Of a stretch of 64,000 bases of DNA, positions 12,262-22,206 are shown piece by piece. The notes beneath the pieces were generated by a model. That model saw nothing but the letters and a program-made list of their open reading frames with translations, did not search any database and had not been told where the DNA came from. This stretch comes from Diplosphaera chodatii (Eukaryota > Chlorophyta > Trebouxiophyceae > Prasiolales > Stichococcaceae), in the NCBI GenBank assembly GCA_032358165.1, contig JAALGY010000032.1, forward strand, positions 3,782,001-3,846,000. The letters run 5' to 3'. The first letter of the stretch is position 1. Every line of letters starts with the position of its first letter. The position numbers were made by a program, and so were the translations under genes.

Positions 12262-15200
12262 TCAGGCCTTCGCGTTCACAATCTCCGGAGGCTCCAGGCC
12301 GTCGGGCATCTCCACCGGGAAGCCCAGCGTCTTGCCGTAGAAGTACAGCTCGCCATCCAGCGCCCGCCGGATGTTGGGCGCCTGTCGCGGACACCATCAA
12401 ACCACACAGGCGTCAAGCGCATCCAGCCATGCGAACGCCTCACCACTCAGCAGCAGAGAAGGCGCCCCCCCTCTGGAGGGACACCGTTGTGACCAGCCTC
12501 AAGCTGCTTGCTGCATCGGCAGCTACTCAAACCTATGTCCAATTGCGAGCGCAGCTCCAGCCCCCAAAAAAGTTCATTTTGCACCACACCTGGCGGAAGC
12601 CATGCTGCTCGCCAGGGAACAGCACCAGCGCCGTGGACAGGCCCTTCTCCTTGAGCGCGTTGTACATGTCCACCGCCTGGTTGGGCGGCACCACCTTGTC
12701 CTCCTCACCCTGCAGTCACCATGGTTACCTCATGTACTTTGCTTTGATGTGTGGTCCGGTGCCTGGAATCGCTGCGGACAGTGCATATGCATGTGCCGGA
12801 TTTGCTGTGTGGTGCGCAGCTGTTGTTGCTGACCTGGAAGAACACAACGGGCTCGTCAAACTGGTCCAGCGCGTTGATCGGCGAGCGCTCCTTGTAGATC
12901 TGCTTGTCCTCCGGCCACTGCCCAATCAGGCCGTCCAGATACCTGCAGGCAGTCAGCGCTGCTGTCAGCGGCAGCCGGGAGGACACCACTCGACAGAGTG
13001 CGTCAGTCCTTCGCTGAGGAACGCCGCAAACTGATCGGCATGCAGCAACAGGCACCTGCTCTCGAACTTGTGCGTCTCCTGTGCCAGCAGCTGCAGGTCG
13101 GCCACCCCGTAGTGACTGGCGCCCGCCTTGAAGACATTCCTGCAAAGCAGCAGAAACCAATCAGGGTCATGCTGATGCACCTTAGGCTTGCTGTGCGTTG
13201 CAGCATAGCCGATGCTAGGCACAGAATGGACAGCCTCATTGTATTCACAGCAAAACTGCTGCTGCTGCTGCTGCTGGTTGAATCTGCACTTCCAGACGCA
13301 CTTGAATGCCAGGCACGCCAGGGTGGTGTAGCCGCCCGCGCTGCCGCCAGTGATGCACAGCTTCTTGGGATCGGCCAGCTTCTGCTCCGCCAGGTGCGTG
13401 GCGGCGTTGGAGCAGTCGTCAACATCTGCGGCGCGCAAATATGGTGCCGTCAGACCCTGGAAATCTGAGTGCAGTCCCTGCTATGACCAGAAGACTGATA
13501 GTTATCCATGAGAGGTGTTGCCGCACCAACAATGCCCCAGTTGCCGGCCAGCCGCTTGCGGTACTTGCGGCCGTAGCCGGTGCTGCCGCCATAGTTCACA
13601 TCTGCCACCGCGTAACCTACGTGCACCGGACCGGCGTTGCCGTGATGCAGCTTGGGGGATGCAATGCATATGCCGATGCATGTGGTCCACATTCTGATGT
13701 GGTCTCTGGGCCTCGGCAGCAGAGGATGGTAAGTAAAGCACCTCTGCTGGTCCAGAACTGGATGCCGAGGGAGAAGGCGGTGCTGGCTGCTGCGGTCGGG
13801 CCGCCGTGGATTTTGACCAGCAGCGGCGGAGCGTCACCATCTGCATTTGATCAGAACTCCATTGGAAGATTTGCTTGAATGCCTCTCTTGTCATGCAAGT
13901 TGGCAGTTTGGCAAGGCAACATCAACTGTGACATCAAGTTGACAACTCAAACACCCAGCATCAGGCAACAGCGAAGCAATAGCTCATGTTGGGTGGCTTG
14001 CTGGCATCTCGTGGCAGCCTCACCTGGCAGCTGGAAGTCCTTGTTAGCTGGTGGGTAGTGGTTCATGTATGCGGTCTTGCCGTCTGTGGTAGGGAAGGCG
14101 ATGGTCTCGGGCTGCGATAGATAGCCCTCCTCCACCTGCAACAAAGTGTCGATTGGTTATCAAGAGGCGCAGTCGACTGCCAGTGAAAAGTCCACCGTGA
14201 GCCTGCCACCTATACAGAATACGTTCGTGTGGGGAATAACCAAAACGCGCCGCTTCTGATCCTGTTGGCACACCTGCGCCCTGCTGGACCGCTGCAGCGC
14301 CTGCCACTGCTCCGGACTGGATGCAATGAGCTCATCCACAGAGGCGACATCCAGCAGCGCAACCTCGGACGGCTTCAGCGGCGAGGTGCCCAGCAAACCC
14401 ACCAGCAGCCGGCCGTTCACCTGTTCGTTTGCATCAGACTATGGCACCATCCTTGTGGCTTGATATAGAGCAGCATCCAGGATCGGTGGTGTGGCTGAGT
14501 ATGCCCACTAAAGTTTAGCGCGAATGTAGCACGACAAAACACTGCAGGGCTGGTCGTTGAGCTCCTGACCACTGGTCACCTGCTTCACATGGACGCTGCC
14601 ATACGAGCTGTACGGCGTCTGCAGTTCCTTGACCTTGCCATCTGGCTGGATGACTGCAAGGGTGGATCCTGCTGTCTCTGGGGCGCTGCATGGGCAGGCA
14701 AACACATCCAGTTGAGAGCATTCGTCACAAAGATCCTAGAGGGTGGGATTGGAACTGTCACACTACACGAAGTGCATGCATGCACATTGTGCCTTGCGCT
14801 CACAAATGATCCTCATGTTCCGAGACCGCGTGTTGCTAGGTGGTGGGCTACCTGTAGACTGCGAGGATGGCGCCATTGGGCAGGTGCTGGTAGGAGCGGC
14901 TGCCAAACATCCATGCGGGCCCCGCAAACTCCGCATCCAACTTCAATACTTGCTGCACCTGCGCACAGTGCTGGTTCTGAGATATCATTTGCGGACCATG
15001 CAGCCCGTGCAGAAGATCTTATTTGAGAGGAACGGTTGGCGGACGCCGCACTGAATGGTCTGCGGCCTAACCTGTGCCTGAGCCTCTCTTCAGGTGTCAA
15101 ATGCATCCACACTGGACTGCAGACAAGCGGCTGGTGTTGCAGAGATGTACCTCGCCAGGCCCCGACTCGGTGTAGATGTTCCACCAGTCGGTGCGGTCGC

Positions 15201-16843
15201 TGATGAAGGACAGCCCGGCGTCGCCCCACAGCGGCTGCACGACGCTCTCGCCCGGGCCGCCCGCAACCTGACGGCAAACCCCGAACGCTGAAGCCACCTG
15301 CTGCCTTGCCCCTCACATCCAGGAGCAGTGCCAATTGAATTGCATGCGGCACAACTGTGCAGCACCGAAATTGAGGAACGCTACTCAGCTGAGTGTACAT
15401 GATTAGCACCTTGCGCTGGTTGGCGAGCTCGCCGGCCTCGCTGACGTCCGCCACCCACAGCTCCGTGTCGTCCCACGGCATGTTGGGGTGGTCGTAGCAG
15501 ATCCATGCAAGCTGCAGCACGATCATCATTGCGCTCATCACCATTTTCCCAAAATGCAGTAGAGCTTTCTGCGGGAACCAGGTCACGGTTGAGAATACCA
15601 GCAGCATGAGGTTGAAAACCCTGCAAAGCAGCGTTTAACTACCTTTGTGCTGTCGGCATTCAGACGGGGCGACGTGTAGAAGTCCCGGCCCTCAGCCAGC
15701 ACAGTGCTCTCTCCAGACTTCAGATCTGCAAGAGCATCCAAGCGATGTAAATAAAACGTGAATTTCTGATGCGGATGCCCCTCTGTCCGCGACAGATCAT
15801 GCTCAGGACAACGGTAACAGCATGTGCTCAGAACTGTGCGCCGTGGACAGCCCAGGGGCGCACAGGCAGCACAGCACGGCACATGGCTTTCAGCCGCTGC
15901 AGGGGTCTCTCACCAACGGCGCAGACGGAGTTGACGGGCTCGCCCTCGCCGGAGTGGTCCTCCCGCACCGCCACCAGCCGATTGAATTTGGCGTCCACCA
16001 CGCCATCGGCAAAGCGGTGCTGCGTGTCGGCGCCCGTCAGCGGCTGCGGCTCGGACCAGGCGCCGTCCGCGCCCACCGCCTGCTTGTACACGCGCTGGTC
16101 CCTGCAGCAGCGATGGGCTAATTCGGCTCATGTACTAGCAGCTGTTGCGGGAGTGGTACTGCCTGCGCGAGCCAGTCAGCCTGCCTGCCTGCCCATGCGC
16201 ATATGGCAGCAGACTCTAAGAGGCTGCTCCACTACGCTGACGAGCCACACTGACCGTGTACCCACAGTGGGCCAGCATCCTTTCACAAGGTCTATGAATC
16301 ACATGGAAGGTTGCAGCCAACCCTCACTTGAAGTTGCTCCAGAAGATGGTGCCATCGGGGCCGGCCACGCTCTCGCCCCCGCCATACTCATGCACGCGGG
16401 TGCGGGCGTTGAAGCCGCTGTCTGCGCCCGGCAGCACATCTGCCACCGTGCCATCAGGGGACCTGCTCGTGGGTGGAGTGATGTCAACTTTGGTTGGCCG
16501 TGGGGATGCACAAGCAGCTAGTGGTCCATCACACACCCAAGGCAGTGCGTCTACGCCTTCAGCACCCGCAGAGTTGGGCCAACTGCTCCTGGTGAGAGCG
16601 ACGATGCAAGCCGACTGCTCCTGGTGAGCGCGACGATGCAACCGGCTGAGCATGACAGCGTGCTCACCTGCTGACCAGAACCTGGCGACCACCCTCAGTG
16701 GGCCGCCCCTCCAACCAGAAGACCCGGCCATCAGACGCGATGATTGGCGAGCCCAGGCCGATGGACTGGCTGACGATCAGCTCCGAGGAGATCGGCGACG
16801 CCCAGGCGCCGCCTGGTGCCTCCTGCTTCTGGGCGGCCACCAT
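12262..16843 (-). CDS. S9 prolyl-oligopeptidase-family serine peptidase
   Basis: Eighteen exons (minus): 16843-16668, 16462-16328, 16101-15914, 15725-15643, 15511-15410, 15267-15151, 14958-14852, 14685-14580, 14420-14274, 14135-14024, 13840-13742, 13616-13527, 13425-13302, 13139-13056, 12942-12834, 12709-12590 and 12381-12262 are phase-consistent, giving about 672 residues (count is 17 coding exons; an upstream leader exon may add one). The N-terminal half is a beta-propeller ([33 protein letters not shown]). The C-terminal alpha/beta hydrolase has [23 protein letters not shown], nucleophile Ser in TGGSAGG, Asp in EDKVVPP and His in EQHGFR. By family it cleaves short peptides, dipeptidyl- or acylaminoacyl-peptidase-like, in cytosol or plastid. 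The start is uncertain: an acceptor-like CTGCAG at 16859-16864 could join a transit-peptide exon upstream. Confidence 0.92.
16582..16645. repeat. Two-copy 32-bp tandem repeat in peptidase intron 1
   Basis: Copies at 16582-16613 and 16614-16645 differ at only a few bases. The repeat lies in the intron between the first two peptidase exons. Confidence 0.85.
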
Positions 16844-17886
16844 CACGCAGACCCGCCGCTGCAGGCTGTGCGTCAGCTGAGCAACCCTGTGCTGTGACCT
16901 GCGGGATGGTACAAGAAGAGTGTCGATCAGCTGCAGGGCCCAGCGTTGTCGACGCTGGTTATGCATCCCAGGCAGATCAGTCAGCAGCAGTCAACGCGCC
17001 GTGCAACTTATGCTGAAAATCAGTTGACACTAGAGCGCAGCAGCCCCAGGACACCACCACCATGTCTGCCAGGTCTGGCTCATGGTTTTGCAAGTGTCGC
17101 TACAGATTGGCAAAAGGTGTAACTCAGCATATAATCACCGTTTCGTGTGCACGTCACGCTGCGAAAGGATGCTGCACTTGTGTCGAAGCCAGGTTGATGA
17201 TCTGATGGGTTCCTTAACAGCAAGCCGGCCAACGTACGCAGCGCATGCGGCTGTGAGTATGCAGGATGTCGCCGAGCATCGAGTGAGCATGTTTGCAATG
17301 GCGACCATGGCGCCAGGGCTTGCTAGACATGCCAATGTGCATGCACACGTGCCACCTTGGTGCAAAACCCTGGTTGCGAGCGCGTGCGTCTCGGTGGTCT
17401 TGCTGTTGTTGGATCCGTGCTGCCGCTTCCATTACAATGCAGTGCACATTGCCATTGGCAGGGACGGAAGCGTGATCCGCCAGCATTGAAGCTGCACTTG
17501 CGTGATTGTACCAGCGACACCCTGTTCGTAGAATTGCACACCTTTTCTTGATTGCAGTTTGTCAGTCTCATTGCTCAGCGTGAACTTGCTGGTTGGTTCA
17601 GGGTGTTCGCACAGCATCAGGACCCTGTTGCAGCTTCAGGAGCCCCTGAAGTATAGATTGCTTCGCTGACTCTGTACATGTCCTCACGACGCTTTGAGGG
17701 CCTGCTGCTCTGGAAGTGAAGGACATAAGGGTCGCAATCCTGAAAAAATTGGCTTAAAGGGTCCGTTTCAGCATTTGAGGCGTCGTCAAGGAACAGCATT
17801 TGGGCTGCGCTTTCCTCCTGGGACCCATGCTGCCATGTGGCTGACCGCAACAGCTGCCTGTCGCGCCTGAAGCAGCTGCGCACACA
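16844..17886. other. Divergent intergenic region, peptidase (-) and P4H (+)
   Basis: About 1.04 kb between the two 5' ends. It presumably holds both promoters and perhaps an upstream leader exon of the peptidase gene. No coding family is recognised. The short frames present lack splice-compatible edges. Confidence 0.5.
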
Positions 17887-20801
17887 ATGGCTGCGCCAGA
17901 AAGGCAGCAGCAGCCAGCAACATGGCGCGTGAACGCAGCAGTACTCCTCCTGGTGGCGCTGGCGCTGCCAAGTCCTGCCAGCCCGGTCGCGGCGGCTGAC
18001 TCAGTCAAAGCAGATGCAGCGGAGGCAGACACCTTCATCAGCGACACCGAGCGCTTTCCGGGGTGGAAGGGCACGCTGCCGGGCGTCAAATACGGCTCCG
18101 ACGGTGTCACTAGCGGCGACCCCAATCGTGCACGCCGAATGGCGCACGGCAGCCTTGGCGAGGTATGGCCTGCAGTACATGAAGTGCCACCGCGAGGTAC
18201 CGTGAGCCTGATCCATCGCTTGTCAGCTCTGGCAAGCTGCCTGACCCCATCGGGCACCTCTTCAAAGGCTGTGGCCATCTCGAGCATGTAGGTGGACCAA
18301 GTATGTGCTCTATAGCAACAACAACCAACCCAACGCTTTCCGATCCAGGTGGAGTGGGATGGGGAGGTGGAGCAGCTGTCGTGGGCGCCGCGCCTCTTCC
18401 TGTACAAGAAGTTCCTGTCGGACGCCGAGTGCGACCACCTCATTGACAAGGTGCTGCGTCTAGCAGAACCCACGTTGAGCATCTGCTGATGCGTCCCAAC
18501 TCGGAGTGGACGCAGTGCCTCTGCGATCCTCACGTCCTGTGTCCTTCCACCATGTGGCTGGAGGTCAAGCTACTACCTCACAGAGCACCATGCTGCCAAC
18601 CATGGCGAGGCACACCTGTGTTGGGGACCACTCGAGCGACTAAACACGCCAGTGGTCACCGGCTGGCAGCAGTGTTCTCGCGTCTTGCACCGTAGGCGCG
18701 GGCGCACCTGGAGAAGTCGGAGGTGGTGGACAACGACACGGGGGAGGGCAAGCCCGACAGCGTGCGCACCAGCTCCGGCGCCTTCTTCGGCGTGGGCGAG
18801 GACCCGGTAGACTTTATATTAAACTGTTCTTTTTTTAAATGGGAAACCATGTATGCGCTGCCAATGTTCACAAGGCCTTGTCCTTCCTCTTTCTTTGATC
18901 AGCATACAGTCCCAGAGGACCCCAGCCGCACCGTGCCCTCTTTTGTGTGGCCAAGATGGCGGTCAAGCTCACTAAGCGTCTGCAGACATGGATGCTTGCT
19001 CACACCAAATTTGCCTTTTTCTGACCACCTCTCAGCTCCCGTGCTGCAGGTCATTCAGCACATAGAGGAGCGCATTGCGCGCATCAGCTTTCTGCCGGTC
19101 GAGAATGGGGAGGGGCTGCAGGTGCTGCGGTACGAGGTGCGTAGCCTTCACAGCCCCTTGCCCTTAACCCTAAACCCTTGACCCGAAACCTTGGTGTCCT
19201 CTGCGCTGTGCACAGCGGTCGCTTGTGCACGAGTATCACATCCGTTGGTGCTGACCAGCTCGACTCCCCCTGCCGCAGATTGGCGAGGAGTACAAGGTGA
19301 GTGGCTACCTGGCTTCGAGTGCACGCCCTCTGCCACGAGTGCTATGACTTGTCTCAGCTGCATGCCGCCAGTGCCTCCACTGGCAGCACATGAACATGCT
19401 GGTGCCTGCAGCCGCATCACGACTTCTTCTGGGACAAGGTCAATGCGGACCCGGCGCACGGCGGGCAGCGCATCGCCACCTTCCTCATGTACCTGTGAGC
19501 CACATATTGACTTGAGTGCAACAGTTATGTATGCTCTGCACGGCATCAGGTTGCCACTGCTGCACACTAGCATCCATGCTGCGCAGCCGTGCCTGCTTCA
19601 AGGCGCTTTCAGCTCACCACACCATGTCCTGAGAGCAGGACAACACCAGAGGAGGGCGGGGAGACGGTGTTCCCGCAGGGCAGGCCCGCCACCAGCGGCC
19701 CCGGGTGGTCGGACTGCGCCAAGGAGGTGGGCAGCAGACATGGCACAGTGCACAGGCCCAGCTGGCCACTGAGACACGTCGTGCACAGCAGCACAGCAAT
19801 GTGCAGCCAGTTGTCGCAGCAACATATGCGAGCAGGTCGCACGCAGCACGTGCAACTGCGACCCACATGTGCTGCAGGGGCTCAGCGTGAAGAGCCGGCG
19901 GGGGGATGCTGTGCTGTTCTACGCGCTGCACCCCAACGGCACCACCGACCTCCACAGCGAGCACGGCAGCTGCCCCACGCTCAAGGTGTGGCGTGCATAT
20001 AGCCTTGTGCCCAGGGTGACTCCCTGTGGGTCGCTGGCAAGGCCCTGACCATGCGCATGCTGAAGCATGCAGCGGCGTTCACATGACAGGCCCGAGCTGG
20101 TCACACAGTGCTCACCACGAGGCTACGTATGCTCACGTGCAGGGTGTCAAGTGGAGCTCGACGAAGTGGCTCCACGTTTCGTCGCTGGTGGATGGCGCAG
20201 CGGCAGGCAGCGACGCGGATGCGGATGCCAGCTGCATCGACTCGGAGAAGGGCTGCGAGGACTGGGCCTGGGCAGATGAATGTGAGGGCCCCGCACCTGA
20301 ACGAACCCAAGTCCGTTTTTGGGGTGTCACGCGAGTGCAAATTTGCGACGTTCTTGCCCGAGTGGCATCCTGATCCATACACGTGTGCCGTGCAGGCGAA
20401 AACAACCCGGGCTTCATGCTGCTCAAGTGCGCACCTTCCCTCGTCCTGCTACTCTGCACCCTGTCTAGGACCAGCCTTGTCAGGTTGACGTTGTGCAGCT
20501 GTGCATTGTCATCAGCGCCTGACTCACCATTGATTGCCGGGTGTGACGGCGCTGCTGCAGGTGCAAGAAGTCGTGTCGGGTGTGCAACAAGGCGCCGGCA
20601 GACCTGCAGGCGCTCATCAGTCAGAAGACGGCAGCAGGCAAAGAGAAGGCGGCGAAGCAGGCAGCTGAGCAGGAAGCGCAGCAGCAAGGTGAGGAGCAAC
20701 AAGAACAGCAGGGCGAGCAGCAGGATCGGCAGCAGGAACGGGATCCGGCAGAGGACCCTGTTAACGGCGAACAGACGCAAGGATCCCAAACAACCGCGTG
20801 A
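17887..20801 (+). CDS. Prolyl 4-hydroxylase, plant type, with ShKT domain
   Basis: Eleven exons: 17887-18162, 18349-18450, 18696-18806, 19050-19136, 19279-19296, 19412-19494, 19639-19726, 19878-19985, 20143-20281, 20396-20426 and 20561-20801 give about 427 residues. Residues 10-38 form a signal anchor (VNAAVLLLVALALPSPASPV), so it is an ER/Golgi type II membrane protein. The Fe(II)/2-oxoglutarate dioxygenase fold shows RTSSGAFFG, the metal pair in PHHDFFWD, the third ligand His and the 2-oxoglutarate Lys near HGSCPTLKGVKWSSTKW. A six-Cys ShKT module (C-x6-C-EDWAWADE-C-ENNPGFMLLK-C-KKSC-RVC) is split over three exons. The tail is a Gln/Glu-rich coiled region absent from typical plant P4Hs. The enzyme hydroxylates proline in secreted Hyp-rich proteins. 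Exon 5 is only 18 bases. Confidence is high. Confidence 0.95.
19161..19177. repeat. Interstitial telomere-like motif
   Basis: CCCTTAACCCTAAACCC lies in the intron after P4H exon 4. It resembles the plant-type CCCTAAA telomere unit. Confidence 0.6.
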
Positions 20802-21134
20802 CGCTGATGCTTGGCTGCAATGCAGCAGACTCCTGCAGAAGTATTGTGACATTGCAGCATTGTGTACTGCAGCACTGTACCTTGCAACTCCGTCAGAGCC
20901 ACGAAGGTGTTGCCAAGCAACACCAATTGCGCCTGTGCTACCTAAAGTACTTCCTGTTGCGGCTGCCGTCGCATGCGCAAGCATTCCATCTCTCCATCAC
21001 TGTGCATTCTTGCAGAGCGCGACACCAACGCACAGCAGCGGCGTGATCTCGGCGCTAATGAACTCAAGCTTTCGTGTGTGCCAGCCTACTGCTTGCTGAT
21101 CGTGTGCGAAGAGCCCCACCAGCAGGGTCAGCAC
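20802..21134. other. Spacer between P4H and RMI2-like genes
   Basis: This is 333 bases between two plus-strand genes. No element was recognised. Confidence 0.45.
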
Positions 21135-22177
21135 ATGCGCACCTGCGACGACTTTGCGCCCAAGCTCCTTGTAAGAGACGTGTACGCTTGCGACATTGCT
21201 GAGTGGCAGACTGAGGACACAGCCACGTTCACATTTGGTGACACCCTCAGGTTCACTCGTGTGTGGATCCAGGCGAGTGCGCCCCATGAGGTCACTGCAC
21301 ACTGAGAAATTGTGGCATGACTAGCGGCCAGTAACCAGGGCGCATCAATAGCATGGATACCGTTCATGCATACATGCAAAGCAGATCCAACTATGCCAGC
21401 TCAAATGGCACCCGCACCCGCAACCGCGCCATGCATGGGTCAAGTGTCACCTGCATCGCCTGACGTTGCAGGGGCACGTGGGCAGAACAAAGCCGGACAG
21501 CACCTTCTCAGTTGACGACGGCACTGGCAGCATCGAGGTGGGTGATGCATGAAGGCCACCATGGGATGCGACCGCAGCATTGTGGAACGCCACTTCTTCA
21601 GCTCATGCCAGCTTCGCATGAGCGTGAAGGTAGCGCCCACGGCACTGCCAGCGACGGTGCCCAAGCCGGACGTCAGGCCCGGCGACTACGTGGTGGTGAT
21701 CGGCCGCCTGCTGCCAGGCGACCCAGAGGCGCCATCACCCGACAACTACACCGTCAGGGCGCAGAAGGTGCTGACAACCTGCACCATTGTCACACAGTCA
21801 TGAGGCCGCAGCGGCCGAACGTCGAGTCCTGCATGGTCATGCAGCTGTCTGGCTGGCGGCTGCATGCAGATGTCCTGCTCAGCTGCTTTGCACTGCTTGC
21901 CGGACAGGTGCGGGTGCTCAGCACACCGGGGGCTGGCCCGGCGTGGCGAAAGGAGGTGGAGAGCATCCACGCACAGGTACACAGGCAGTGACATGCCTTG
22001 ATGTTTGCTGGTAGCCTGAAGGTTTACACGCTGCGCATGGCCTACGCTCGATGACTGGCCATCGGGCTGGCCCATGGCCAGTCATCATCGACGGGAGGGC
22101 TGTTGCCATCATGTTGGCTATGTGATGCACAGCCCCATGCCCTGCGCTGCTGATTGCAGGTGTATGCAACCATGTAG
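21135..22177 (+). CDS. RMI2: RMI2-like OB-fold protein
   Basis: Exons 21135-21272, 21472-21537, 21630-21767, 21908-21976 and 22160-22177 join in frame to 142 residues, the usual RMI2 size. The order fits RMI2: KLLVRDVYACDI at the N-terminus, then RFTRVWIQGHVG, FSVDDGTGSIEVKV (first OB strands), PGDYVVVIGRLL, VRAQKVRVLS, and a C-terminal helix with WRKEVESIHAQ. RMI2 works in the RecQ helicase-TopoIII-RMI1 complex that dissolves recombination intermediates. Intron 1 needs a GC donor (CAG|GCGAGT); the nearby GT gives a premature stop. The acceptor of exon 3 is pyrimidine-poor. It could instead be another small OB-fold protein (for example RPA- or STN1-related), but length and the PGDYVVV-IG motif favour RMI2. 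Confidence 0.78.
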
Positions 22178-22206
22178 GCGGCTCTAGTCCGCGCAGCGGC
22201 TGAGGC

